From: Bacteroidales bacterium | GTDB taxonomy: Bacteria > Bacteroidota > Bacteroidia > Bacteroidales > JAIOZK01 | DNA: 64,000 nucleotides | Assembly: GCA_021738625.1 (NCBI GenBank) | Contig: JAIPBS010000014.1 | Location: 1-64,000, forward strand | Reading direction: 5' to 3' | Shown: in pieces, positions 27,433 to 35,236 of the stretch | How the letters are laid out: each line of letters opens with the position of its first letter | Numbering within the stretch: the stretch's first letter is position 1 | Translations under genes and position numbers: made by a program | Notes under the pieces: generated by a model | Told to the model about the DNA's origin: nothing | Seen by the model: the letters and a program-made list of their open reading frames with translations, nothing else | Databases searched by the model: none

Positions 27433-28710
27433 CTAATCCGTGTAAAAGTCGATCATCTTTTGGATGTTGTACTTACAAACTTCGCAGAAATTATCCAAAA
27501 AGAAGGTGTTCATCAAACAATTGTAGGCCGGACGATAAACGCCTTCATTCTCGTAGCCACCACCTTCAAACACTCCGATCACATTTTGGTATTCGGGGCT
27601 GTTGGGTGTTGGTACGGGAACGGTATCAGCCAGCATACCTTTCCATTTGCTTTCGAAATCAACCAAAGTGGTCAGGTTGGGTTCCCAGGGTTCGACCTCC
27701 TCATTGTAGAAACCGTCATAAGCCACTTCCGAATTGTAATATTCATCGCCCAGTCCGGCAAAACCATGCCCGAATTCATGAATGAAAATTTTGGCTGCTT
27801 GCTGGTTGCTGTTCACGCTGAGGCAGTAAAAGTTGTAGATGCCTCCTCCTCCATATTTGGGATCATTCAACAGGATGTAGATCTGGTCGTAAGGAGCATT
27901 TGCCGCCAGATCGCGCACGGCTTTGTTGTCGAGCGTCATGCAGTAGCGTTCCGAATCGAAAGTGCTGTAGCTTGAACTCACAATGGTATGCTTCCAGATG
28001 CCTTCGGCCGGTTTGTCGCCTCCGCTTTGTTTACTGGGTACCAGCACACCGCGAATGTTAAATTTATCCTTGTTTTGATCATAGGGTGAAAAAGAGAATA
28101 GATGGTTTGCAAAATTATTGCAATCCAATTTGAATTGCTCCATTTCTTCTTCTGTATATCCGTCGGGCAGGATGATGATATCAACGCAATGAGAAGGGTC
28201 CCCTGCAATGTAGGCGTCATAGACCGGATGCTGCATTCTCAACTGCGGATTGATGAAGTAATTGTCGGGATCGACTTCGTATTCGAATTTCTTTTCAAGC
28301 TCACCGCTTTCATCGTTTCTACTAAAGAAATCCACACGAACATCATTTTTAGGATAGGGAAAAACCACAGATTCGGAAAAAGATTTGCGCCTGGTTTTGG
28401 CTTCTGCGGTTGTCTGCCATTCTCCGAACAGGGATGAATACCCGCGTGAATAGATTAAGCTATCGCTTTCAAGATCGAAAACTTCAAAATAATATTTCCC
28501 ATATTGAAAGGTGTCGATAAGGTTTGTTCGGGAACCTCCCCAGTAGGGTTCTTCTCTTAATTCATCAACGGCATAAAACTCGGTGCTGTCGGTTCCGCTA
28601 TGCTGGTAATCGATGCGTAGGGTTTTGTCTTCGAACCACCTGTCAAACTGTGCGAAAACTGAAAAAGAGAAAAAAACCAGAAAAACTGTTATAAGGGATT
28701 TTGTTTTCAT
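27433..28710 (-). CDS. Exported M64 (IgA peptidase-type) zinc metallopeptidase
   Basis: 425 residues from ATG 28710, which begins a signal peptide (LITVFLVFFSFSVFAQ); the longer in-frame extension runs through a promoter and a terminator and is rejected. The N-terminal beta domain (about 25-165) is followed by the M64 catalytic domain with HEFGHGFAGLGDEYY: His311, Glu312 and His315, with Asp322 as likely third zinc ligand. PF09471, the family of the Clostridium ramosum IgA protease, has this motif and length. Predicted to be a periplasmic or secreted endopeptidase. No T9SS sorting domain is visible. IgA cleavage is not implied; many family members come from non-host bacteria. Confidence 0.88.
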   Translation of the reverse strand: MKTKSLITVFLVFFSFSVFAQFDRWFEDKTLRIDYQHSGTDSTEFYAVDELREEPYWGGSRTNLIDTFQYGKYYFEVFDLESDSLIYSRGYSSLFGEWQTTAEAKTRRKSFSESVVFPYPKNDVRVDFFSRNDESGELEKKFEYEVDPDNYFINPQLRMQHPVYDAYIAGDPSHCVDIIILPDGYTEEEMEQFKLDCNNFANHLFSFSPYDQNKDKFNIRGVLVPSKQSGGDKPAEGIWKHTIVSSSYSTFDSERYCMTLDNKAVRDLAANAPYDQIYILLNDPKYGGGGIYNFYCLSVNSNQQAAKIFIHEFGHGFAGLGDEYYNSEVAYDGFYNEEVEPWEPNLTTLVDFESKWKGMLADTVPVPTPNSPEYQNVIGVFEGGGYENEGVYRPAYNCLMNTFFLDNFCEVCKYNIQKMIDFYTD

Positions 28711-28739
28711 ATGATATGGAATTGCATGCACGAAATTAA

Positions 28740-28747
28740 CAAAGATA
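28740..28747 (-). promoter_or_regulatory. Probable -7 box of the M64 peptidase gene
   Basis: Reads TATCTTTG on the minus strand, lying between the upstream operon terminator and the M64 ATG. The predicted leader is about 24 bases. Confidence 0.5.
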
Positions 28748-28771
28748 TTGTCAGGTTTATTATTTCGCCAT

Positions 28772-28807
28772 AAAAAAAAGAGGCTGCTTTCATCCGAAAC
28801 AGCCTCT
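28772..28807 (-). terminator. Rho-independent terminator of the ECF-sigma operon
   Basis: Arms AGAGGCTG (28779-28786) and CAGCCTCT (28800-28807), extended by a TTTC/GAAA inner stem, are followed on the minus strand by eight T residues (plus-strand A-run 28772-28779). It lies 23 bp after the last gene of the six-gene operon. Confidence 0.85.
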
Positions 28808-28830
28808 CCATTATGCCTAATCAAACCAAA

Positions 28831-29478
28831 CTAAAACTTCCCAAATTTGAAAGATATCCCATAATTGAATCCATCGAAAATATCCGAAGGGGTATCGTAT
28901 AAATCAAGTTTAGATGTATATCTGTATGACGCCCCGATGCAAAGCCGCATAAACCTGACCATGTTGAATTCGATTTCCACACCGGGTTCCAGCACGAAAA
29001 ATGCGTCGGAACTGTATACTTCTCCATCCCAATCATCATGATAATCGTCGTAATAGCTGCTAACATATGCCATGCCGCCTGCACCGATAATCACGGGAAA
29101 ACTAACATGAACAGGATAGTTGGGTGCAAATACCGGTTCAAGTAAAAGGCCGCCGTAGCCGCCAACCAGGTTCACCGATTCAAAGGAATATTTATCGGGA
29201 TATTTCAGATCGCTTGCAATGCCATATCCTGCCAGCCCTATGGTGAAGCGGTGGTCGATCAACCAGCCGCCTTTGGCGCCGATCAAAATGGCGTCCCTGT
29301 TGTCGATCTCCGTGTAGTTGATCATGAGTGCGCCGTATCCGCCATGCGAAATATTGTTGTCGGAACCGAAAATGGTTTTGTATTCATCAGGCCTTTCTGC
29401 CTGAGCGTTCAGGTTTCCGGCCCAAAGCAATGATATTGCAAGAAGTATCGGAGTTGTTGTACGTGTGATGTTTTTCAT
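28831..29478 (-). CDS. Predicted outer-membrane beta-barrel protein
   Basis: 215 residues from ATG 29478, which starts the signal peptide (LLAISLLWAGNLNAQ); the longer in-frame extension would overlap the upstream gene and is not signal-like. The mature part alternates aromatic/aliphatic and polar residues in glycine-rich strands (GAKGGWLI, GGYGGLLLEP, VIIGAGGMAYV) and ends in GISFKFGKF, a C-terminal aromatic typical of barrels. Specific function unknown. It is the last gene before the terminator in the sigma-factor operon, which suggests an envelope output or sensor role. Confidence 0.65.
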   Translation of the reverse strand: MKNITRTTTPILLAISLLWAGNLNAQAERPDEYKTIFGSDNNISHGGYGALMINYTEIDNRDAILIGAKGGWLIDHRFTIGLAGYGIASDLKYPDKYSFESVNLVGGYGGLLLEPVFAPNYPVHVSFPVIIGAGGMAYVSSYYDDYHDDWDGEVYSSDAFFVLEPGVEIEFNMVRFMRLCIGASYRYTSKLDLYDTPSDIFDGFNYGISFKFGKF

Positions 29479-29518
29479 TCTTATTAACATAGCTGTAATG
29501 TTTAGTGAGTTTAATATT

Positions 29519-30025
29519 TTAAAATGTATAATGAATCGAAAACCCGACATCAAACAGATGCAGGTTAAAGAAATTCCTTCCGAAAATATCAAAGAAGGGT
29601 TTAATATTCAGGCCCAGCACCAGAGGTGTATTGTAGAAGCGGTATTCTAATCCGGCGGCAATATCCAGTCCGATCACCGGTGAAAAATTCCTGTTGAAGA
29701 AGCGTGTTCTGAAGAGCGGCAAAAAACTTGTCTGCCCCCGATGCCACGACGTATAACCGATATGTGCTCCAAGTCCCGTGTACATGTATAGTCTGTCGGT
29801 GTTTTTCAGATACAGGGGCTTGTAGGTTTCAATCAGGGCTGTGAACTGTATCCCGCCATCCCGGTAGGCCAGTAAGGCTTCCAGCGCCTTGACCTCGTTT
29901 TTGAACAGCTTGTAGGAGATGCCTGATGAAACCCCGCCGCGCAAACCGGCATACTGCCTGTATTCCTGTCCTCTCACAAACAAGCTTGATATGGTCAAAA
30001 CGGTGATCAGTAAAAATAATCGCAT
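29519..30025 (-). CDS. Small predicted outer-membrane beta-barrel protein
   Basis: 168 residues. The signal peptide (LLITVLTISSLFVRGQ) is followed by short amphipathic strands such as AGLRGGVSSGISYKL, LYMYTGLGAHIGY and GLDIAAGLEYRF, ending GFSIHYTF with a terminal phenylalanine as in outer-membrane barrels. The size suggests an 8-stranded barrel. It starts 16 bp after the head-GIN gene and 40 bp before the next barrel gene in the same operon. Unknown function. Confidence 0.65.
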   Translation of the reverse strand: MRLFLLITVLTISSLFVRGQEYRQYAGLRGGVSSGISYKLFKNEVKALEALLAYRDGGIQFTALIETYKPLYLKNTDRLYMYTGLGAHIGYTSWHRGQTSFLPLFRTRFFNRNFSPVIGLDIAAGLEYRFYNTPLVLGLNIKPFFDIFGRNFFNLHLFDVGFSIHYTF

Positions 30026-30041
30026 AAGCAGCTTTGATTTT

Positions 30042-30764
30042 TTATTGATGAATAACTGAGCCTGAACCTGAAATATCGGTTATCACAGTAGGATTGCCCA
30101 TGTAATAGACCGAACCGCTGCCCGAAATGACCACATCCAGCAAATCCGAAACATTCACATACATATTGCCCGAACCGGAAATGGTGGCATAACAGGTTTC
30201 GACCGGCAGGTTATAGGTCCTCACAGAACCTGAACCGCTTATAACATGATCGGCCACGATGCTGCTTCCCCATAGTTCGATGTTGCCCGAGCCTGAGATC
30301 CTGGTTTCGATGTTTTCGCAATAAGTTTCCATTTCGATGCTGCCTGAACCCACGATATGCAACCTAAGGCTAGGGGTGTTAAAATAATCGCATCCCAGGT
30401 AACCCGATCCTTCGATCACCGCCGATTCGATAAAGGGCGTGCGAACTGTAACCCGGATGGGATGATTGGTATTCACACAGGTGTTCTTCCGGAAATCGAT
30501 CTCGAGGTTTGAACCGTAAACATTGGTTCTGATGTGATCCATAAGGTTGGATTCGGCTTCCACTTTCACTTCCGTTATGGTGTCCTGGATCAGGAAAACA
30601 TCAAAGGAGCCCTGCGAAACAATGCTGGTAAAGGCAGGTACTTCCCTGTATTCATTCACCACCTGGTGGTTGCCCTCGATGCAATTGAGGCCGTCGTGGC
30701 AGGAAGTTCCTGCAATTAACATAATGAGGGTGATTAGTCCCAACAAGATATTTGTCTTTTTCAT
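30042..30764 (-). CDS. Head-GIN domain lipoprotein (DUF2807)
   Basis: 240 residues. The lipoprotein signal ends in lipobox GTSC (Cys22). The rest is the DUF2807/head-GIN domain: an N-terminal FTSIVSQGSFDVFLIQ followed by a right-handed beta-helix-like array of short G-S-G turns (IEGSGYL, IVGSGSI, ISGSGNI, ISGSGSV, ISGSGNM, ISGSGSV, ISGSGSV), about one per 18-20 residues. These are common Bacteroidota surface or periplasmic proteins of uncertain role. It lies between the DUF4097-like gene and two barrel genes in the operon headed by an ECF sigma factor. Confidence 0.85.
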   Translation of the reverse strand: MKKTNILLGLITLIMLIAGTSCHDGLNCIEGNHQVVNEYREVPAFTSIVSQGSFDVFLIQDTITEVKVEAESNLMDHIRTNVYGSNLEIDFRKNTCVNTNHPIRVTVRTPFIESAVIEGSGYLGCDYFNTPSLRLHIVGSGSIEMETYCENIETRISGSGNIELWGSSIVADHVISGSGSVRTYNLPVETCYATISGSGNMYVNVSDLLDVVISGSGSVYYMGNPTVITDISGSGSVIHQ

Positions 30765-30824
30765 AGTTTAAAATTTTTTCATTTTGCTTTTAATGACAAA
30801 CCAATTCATCCGGGGTTGCATTAT

Positions 30825-31928
30825 CTAGTAATAAAATATGTTAATTATACCCGCGTTTTTTGCGATCTTGATCAGTCCGTTGTTTTCGTTTTCCTTTCCA
30901 ATGGTTCCTTGTACCAAAAACGATTCACCTCCCGGATCAAGAGTTTTCTTTCTGAGATTGTCAAATGTTTCGGGAAGCATCAGGCTTACTTTATTATTGT
31001 AATTGATTTCCACATCGAATGATAAATCCCTGGGTATGCTCAAACTTACATCGGTATAGTCGGAAATCAGGTTGATATAGTTGAAAGCGGGATTGAGTTG
31101 GTCGAGGTTCATTTCGCCGTAATTGGTTCTGAGATATGCTTCCGAGCCAAGTTTTTTCACATTGATATAAGAGAATGATGTTTCGCCCGAAAGCTTTTCC
31201 ACTTCATCAATGAAAAATTTATCTCTTTTCGAGTTTATGTTCACGCTTCTTGCCTTACCAAGCATCAGGGTGGAGGATTTAGAGACGATCTCCAGGCTGT
31301 CGCTTGTTTCAATTTCAAGGTCTCCGTATTCAATGTTGATGTTTGCTGTTTTTAGTTGATTGATGCTTCCTTTTCCAAAGCTGATATTGATGTCGGCCTG
31401 ATCGCTTAGCTTATTGATCTTCAAATCCCCATTGGACAATAGCAGTTTGAATTGTCCCTGGTAAGTGCTGGCATAAACATTTCCAAATTTGTTTTCCACC
31501 CTCAGCTTAAGATGTCCGGGGAGATGAACTTTGTAATTGATCTGAGCCTGAGCACCGCCTTTAAAAATGATATTGGCAAAATCAGAGACATCTTTCCAAA
31601 ACTGTCCCTTTCCGCTTTCAAATGCGGTGGCTGCGTAAATGATATCGCCTGTTTGGTCGAATTTTAGCCGGATGTTATCGAAGGTGCGGTCAACCTTGTT
31701 TTGCCGGTTGGCCGTAACCGTGATGGTAGCTTCAAATCGCACGGAATCTTTCTCCCAGCTCACCAGGTGTACGTTGCCGTATTTGTTGTAGACCTCCACC
31801 CGGGTGTCCTCCGACAAGTGAAAAGACCGGCTGAGCGTCTGGCTCTTTTCGTATGTTTGTGCATGGGCACAGAACGAAAAGCCGGCTAAAGCCCAGGCAA
31901 GCAGCAAGATTTTAAATTTCGTATCCAT
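30825..31928 (-). CDS. DUF4097-like putative adhesin
   Basis: 367 residues. A signal peptide (LLAWALAGFSFCAHAQ) is followed by a beta-rich repeat protein of the DUF4097/head-GIN kind. Recurrent strands include VEVYNKYGNVHLVSW, LRVENKFGNVYAST, KLLLSNGDLKI, INIEYGDLEIE and AYLRTNYGEMNL. Such arrays probably fold as a beta-helix in the periplasm or on the surface. Its start overlaps the end of the preceding membrane-protein gene by 17 bases, implying translational coupling. Family members often sit beside sigma/anti-sigma pairs, but no enzymatic function is known. Confidence 0.7.
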   Translation of the reverse strand: MDTKFKILLLAWALAGFSFCAHAQTYEKSQTLSRSFHLSEDTRVEVYNKYGNVHLVSWEKDSVRFEATITVTANRQNKVDRTFDNIRLKFDQTGDIIYAATAFESGKGQFWKDVSDFANIIFKGGAQAQINYKVHLPGHLKLRVENKFGNVYASTYQGQFKLLLSNGDLKINKLSDQADINISFGKGSINQLKTANINIEYGDLEIETSDSLEIVSKSSTLMLGKARSVNINSKRDKFFIDEVEKLSGETSFSYINVKKLGSEAYLRTNYGEMNLDQLNPAFNYINLISDYTDVSLSIPRDLSFDVEINYNNKVSLMLPETFDNLRKKTLDPGGESFLVQGTIGKENENNGLIKIAKNAGIINIFYY

Positions 31929-32484
31929 GGTTTTGCTCCTTTGTTTCGTTTTCGTTGTCGGTGTTTTTGAGTTGAGTCAGCATTTCTTCGAGTATCATGA
32001 GTTTTATCCTGTAGTTCTGTATCATGGCTTCGATCACTTCTTCGTTTGAAGCATTGTCGTTCATGTCTTGTTTGAGTTCCTTAAGGGCTTTGTCAAGATC
32101 GTCGAATTCCATGTTCACTTCCCTGACGAGTTCCCTGTTGCTGCCAGCCAGCCTGAAAACCTCCTGCTTGCGATTATCGATTTGTGAAGTATAATATGCC
32201 TCGGCTTCCATCAGCATCTCGGCTTTTTCAAGATCTTCGGAATCGATTTCCGTTTCCATGTAGGTTTGTTTCACAGATTTTTGATTTACAAGATCATGGA
32301 AGAAATAAGAACCGATGAAAATCACGATCATGGCCGCCGCTTTCCAAAGCATGCTGTTCCAATTGATTCGCCTGACGGGGCGGACATCCTTTTGGATGCT
32401 CTGCCAGACATCAGAAGAGGGAATCTGGTCATCAAATTCCGTTCTGTGGTTCCGGATAAAATTTTCAAGCATATCTTTTTTCAT
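31912..32484 (-). CDS. Single-pass membrane protein, probable anti-sigma factor partner
   Basis: 190 residues. The N-terminal cytoplasmic segment (about 1-46) carries the FIRNHRTEFDDQIPSSDVWQ pattern common in Bacteroidota anti-sigma-like proteins. One transmembrane helix (about 47-63, MLWKAAAMIVIFIGSYFF) follows, then a long charged, coiled-coil-prone periplasmic part to the end. It overlaps the ECF sigma gene by 20 bases upstream and the DUF4097-like gene by 17 bases downstream, so production is tightly coupled. No zinc-binding HxxxCxxC motif is present. The anti-sigma role is inferred from position and topology only. Confidence 0.65.
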   Translation of the reverse strand: MKKDMLENFIRNHRTEFDDQIPSSDVWQSIQKDVRPVRRINWNSMLWKAAAMIVIFIGSYFFHDLVNQKSVKQTYMETEIDSEDLEKAEMLMEAEAYYTSQIDNRKQEVFRLAGSNRELVREVNMEFDDLDKALKELKQDMNDNASNEEVIEAMIQNYRIKLMILEEMLTQLKNTDNENETKEQNHGYEI

Positions 32485-33085
32485 GATCCATATTTTTTAA
32501 AATTTCTTTAACTCGTTTTCTGGCGCGCATGTATTGCGATTTGGAGTTCGACTCGGAGGTGTTCAGGATTTGAGCGATTTCCCTGTGGTCATAGCCTTCG
32601 AGCAGATAGAGTGAGAATATCATCTGGCTTCCCGAGGGCAGTTGCTCCATGGCTTTCTTCACATTTTGCACGCTCATTGTGGCCTGATACGTTTCCTCCT
32701 GCAGGTCGGTGCTTTCATCCGCATCGTTTTCAAAGTTTCCAATGTCGTCAAAGAACTCCAGCTGGGCTTTTCTGCGCTTGATCTCGTTGATGCAACTGTT
32801 GATCACAATCCGTTTGATCCAGCTTCCGAAGGTAGATTCGTACCTGAACGAATCCAGCCTGTGAAAAGCCATGGTAAAAGATTCCTGCAACAAGTCTTCG
32901 GCTTCTTCGCGTCTGTTGTTCATCATGCGCATGCAGATGTTGAACATGGCGCCGGAGTAAAGCTGATACAGCTTGTACTGGGCTCTGGAACTGCCACGCT
33001 TGCACTGCTCGATCAATTCTTTGTGAATATCCGTCTGCACACCTGCCGTTTTCTTTTCTTTAGCTTTCACATCAAATGACAACAT
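32465..33085 (-). CDS. ECF-type RNA polymerase sigma factor
   Basis: 206 residues. Region 2 (about 22-90) has LYQLYSGAMFNICMRMM, AEDLLQESF and FGSWIKRIVINSCI. Region 4 (about 135-195) has LPSGSQMIFSLYLLEGYDH, then the helix-turn-helix REIAQILNTSESNSKSQYMRARK. It directs RNA polymerase to an envelope-type regulon, probably including its own operon. The C-terminal codons overlap the start of the membrane partner gene. The start ATG is at 33085; an internal start could trim the polar N-terminus. Closest in layout to the second ECF sigma at 39291-39824, but clearly a different gene. Confidence 0.93.
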   Translation of the reverse strand: MLSFDVKAKEKKTAGVQTDIHKELIEQCKRGSSRAQYKLYQLYSGAMFNICMRMMNNRREEAEDLLQESFTMAFHRLDSFRYESTFGSWIKRIVINSCINEIKRRKAQLEFFDDIGNFENDADESTDLQEETYQATMSVQNVKKAMEQLPSGSQMIFSLYLLEGYDHREIAQILNTSESNSKSQYMRARKRVKEILKNMDHEKRYA

Positions 33086-33138
33086 GGATTTTGAAGGGTT
33101 GCAAATTAGGAAAAATAAAGTATGTTTTGAAAAATTTA

Positions 33139-33146
33139 TATATTTG
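33139..33146 (+). promoter_or_regulatory. Possible -7 box upstream of tnaA; leader with inverted repeats
   Basis: TATATTTG fits TAnnTTTG and would give a leader of about 170 bases. In that leader, TCACA (33238-33242) and TGTGA (33253-33257) form an inverted pair, and CCTGT-GACA-ACAGG (33251-33264) is a second perfect short palindrome close to tnaA. These could be operator sites, but no regulator can be named. Confidence 0.3.
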
Positions 33147-33320
33147 AAACCGAATGAATAAGGCTATGGAAATCTCAATCAATTATTCGAGAGAACACAA
33201 CTATCTCAACATAAAAGACCGGGATAGTTTTAGTTGATCACAATTTGATCCCTGTGACAACAGGTGATTATTGCATTTCTAAACATAAACCAATATCAAT
33301 CCAATCAAATTGTTGAAATC

Positions 33321-34697
33321 ATGAAGTTACCATATGCAGAGTCTTTTAAAATAAAGATGGTTGAAAACATCAGGAAGAGCACGCGACAGGAGCGCGAACA
33401 ATGGATCAAAGACGCCCGTTATAATCTATTCAATCTTCGCAGTGATCAGGTATTTATCGACTTGCTTACCGACAGCGGCACTGGCGCCATGAGCGACGGG
33501 CAATGGTCTGAGTTGATGCTGGGCGACGAGAGCTATGCCGGCGCTTCTTCCTATTATAAAATGAAACAGGCCGTGAAAGATATTTGCGGCTTTGAGTATT
33601 TCTTGCCTACCCACCAGGGACGGGCGGCTGAAAATGTTCTTTTTTCCACCCTGGTAAAACAGGGGGATTTCATCCCGGGCAATTCACATTTCGATACCAC
33701 CAAGGGGCATATCGAATTTCGCAAGGCGACGGCCATCGACTGTACCATCGACGAGGCCTTCAATACCACCCTGGATCATCCCTTCAAAGGCAATATCGAC
33801 CTCGACAAGCTGGAATTTGTTTTACAAAGCAACCCGAAGGAGCATGTTCCCTTTATCGTGGTCACCATTACCTGCAACAGTTCGGGCGGGCAGCCGGTTT
33901 CCATGGAGAACATCAAGGATGTTCGCGCCCTGGCTGACAAATATGGGGTTAAAGTCCTTTTCGATTCGGCCAGATTTGCCGAGAATGCCTATTTTATAAA
34001 AACCCGTGAAGCAGCTTATCAGGATAAGAGCATCAAAGAGATCGTGAAGGAGATGTTCTCTTTTGCCGACATGATGACCATGAGCAGTAAAAAAGACGCC
34101 ATCGTGAACATGGGTGGATTCATTGGCATGCGAGACCACGAGCTGTTCAGGGAAGCAAGTATGTACAATATCCTGTTCGAGGGATTCATCACATACGGCG
34201 GCATGTCAGGCAGGGACATGAACGCACTGGCAAAAGGCTTGTATGAAGGCACCGAATTCGATTACCTGGAATCCAGGATCGGGCAGGTGGCTTTCCTGGG
34301 TGAAAAACTGAAAAATTTTGGCGTACCGGTATTGCAACCATTCGGCGGTCATGCCATTTTCATCGACGCCAAAAAGTTTTTGCCCAACGTACCGAAGGAA
34401 GAATACCAGGCACAAACCCTTGCTGTTGAGCTCTATATAGAAGGCGGTGTGCGTGGTGTCGAGATCGGCACGCTATTGGCCGACCGCGATCCCCTCTCCC
34501 GCAAGAACCGTTATCCTGCGCTCGACCTTGTGCGACTGACCATCCCGCGTCGGGTTTATACGAATAATCATATGGAATATACGGCTGTGGCTTTGGCCAA
34601 TGTGTATGAACGCAGGGACCGGATCACCAAAGGCATGAAAATCAAATGGGAGGCGCCCTTATTAAGACATTTCACAGTTGAGCTCGAAAGAGCTTAA
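33321..34697 (+). CDS. tnaA: Tryptophanase
   Basis: 458 residues from ATG 33321. PLP enzyme that splits L-tryptophan into indole, pyruvate and ammonia in the cytoplasm. The beta-eliminating lyase family is clear: IDLLTDSGTGAMSD, PTHQGRAAEN, SSKKDA with PLP lysine at Lys258, and LVRLTIPRRVYT. Tyrosine phenol-lyase was the alternative. Residues that separate the two families favour tryptophanase: FDTT at Asp125 (Thr in tyrosine phenol-lyase), SARFAEN, and RHFT with His450 (Phe in tyrosine phenol-lyase). No TnaC-like leader with Trp and no tnaB permease gene lie next to it. It fits an amino-acid-fermenting lifestyle. Confidence 0.92.
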   Translation: MKLPYAESFKIKMVENIRKSTRQEREQWIKDARYNLFNLRSDQVFIDLLTDSGTGAMSDGQWSELMLGDESYAGASSYYKMKQAVKDICGFEYFLPTHQGRAAENVLFSTLVKQGDFIPGNSHFDTTKGHIEFRKATAIDCTIDEAFNTTLDHPFKGNIDLDKLEFVLQSNPKEHVPFIVVTITCNSSGGQPVSMENIKDVRALADKYGVKVLFDSARFAENAYFIKTREAAYQDKSIKEIVKEMFSFADMMTMSSKKDAIVNMGGFIGMRDHELFREASMYNILFEGFITYGGMSGRDMNALAKGLYEGTEFDYLESRIGQVAFLGEKLKNFGVPVLQPFGGHAIFIDAKKFLPNVPKEEYQAQTLAVELYIEGGVRGVEIGTLLADRDPLSRKNRYPALDLVRLTIPRRVYTNNHMEYTAVALANVYERRDRITKGMKIKWEAPLLRHFTVELERA

Positions 34698-34731
34698 CAA
34701 GTCATTATGAACTTTTTGCAGGATTTGTTCT

Positions 34732-34739
34732 TATCTTTG
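34732..34739 (+). promoter_or_regulatory. Probable -7 box of the msrC-queD operon
   Basis: TATCTTTG fits TAnnTTTG. It directly abuts the terminator hairpin that follows, so the predicted start of transcription falls inside the hairpin. Confidence 0.45.
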
Positions 34740-34768
34740 AAGGCAGTTGCATAAACTGCCTTTTTAAT
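34740..34768 (+). terminator. Rho-independent terminator after tnaA
   Basis: Nine-base perfect arms AAGGCAGTT (34740-34748) and AACTGCCTT (34754-34762) with a 5-base loop, followed by TTTAATTTTT. It is 43 bases after the tnaA stop codon. Confidence 0.8.
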
Positions 34769-34778
34769 TTTTAACACT

Positions 34779-35231
34779 ATGAACAAGAAAAACAGATACG
34801 AAAGATTATATCAGCAAGTAAAGGAACAAATTGAGAAAAGCGACGATCTGATCGCCAAAATGGCCAGTGTGGTTGCGATCTTTCATCATAAGATGCCTTA
34901 TTTTTTCTGGACCGGTTTTTACCGGCTGATCAAAGGGGAATTGATCGTAGGTCCTTACCAAGGACCGGTGGCCTGCATCCGCCTTGAAAAAAACAAAGGC
35001 GTTTGTTGGGCCGGCGTAAACAAGCAGGAATCCATAATCGTTCCCGATGTGGATAAATTTCCGGGTCATATTGCCTGCGATTCCAGGTCGAAATCGGAAA
35101 TTGTTGTTCCTTTGAAAAACAAAAACGGAGAAGTGATTGGTGTTCTGGATGTTGACAGCAAGGAACTGAATGCATTCGATCCTGATGACGCCCGTGGCCT
35201 GGAAAAGATCATGAAACTGCTTCAAAAATAA
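34779..35231 (+). CDS. msrC: Free methionine-(R)-sulfoxide reductase (GAF domain)
   Basis: 150 residues, one GAF domain. Reduces free L-methionine-(R)-sulfoxide in the cytoplasm with thioredoxin as likely donor, protecting the methionine pool from oxidation. The three fRMsr cysteines are all present: Cys66 (PVACIRL), Cys76 (NKGVCWAG) and Cys100 (GHIACDSRSKSEIVVPL). Their spacing, 10 and 24, equals that of E. coli Cys84/Cys94/Cys118, so the catalytic type can be assigned rather than a generic GAF sensor. It is the first gene of a three-gene run; the next gene starts 5 bases after its stop. Confidence 0.92.
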   Translation: MNKKNRYERLYQQVKEQIEKSDDLIAKMASVVAIFHHKMPYFFWTGFYRLIKGELIVGPYQGPVACIRLEKNKGVCWAGVNKQESIIVPDVDKFPGHIACDSRSKSEIVVPLKNKNGEVIGVLDVDSKELNAFDPDDARGLEKIMKLLQK

Positions 35232-35236
35232 ATCTT

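Noticed and set aside
30042-30764. Short repeated GSGS-coding units that look like a direct-repeat array
   Set aside because: They are degenerate coding repeats of the head-GIN beta-helix, not CRISPR: spacing is ~18-20 codons, spacers are not unique and no cas gene is near.
33166-33237. A 23-codon open frame in the tnaA leader, considered as a TnaC-like leader peptide
   Set aside because: It contains no tryptophan codon and no proline-stop arrangement, both essential for TnaC-type control.
33321-34697. Tyrosine phenol-lyase as an alternative to tryptophanase
   Set aside because: FDTT at Asp125, SARFAEN and His450 match tryptophanase; tyrosine phenol-lyase has Thr and Phe at the first and last of these positions.
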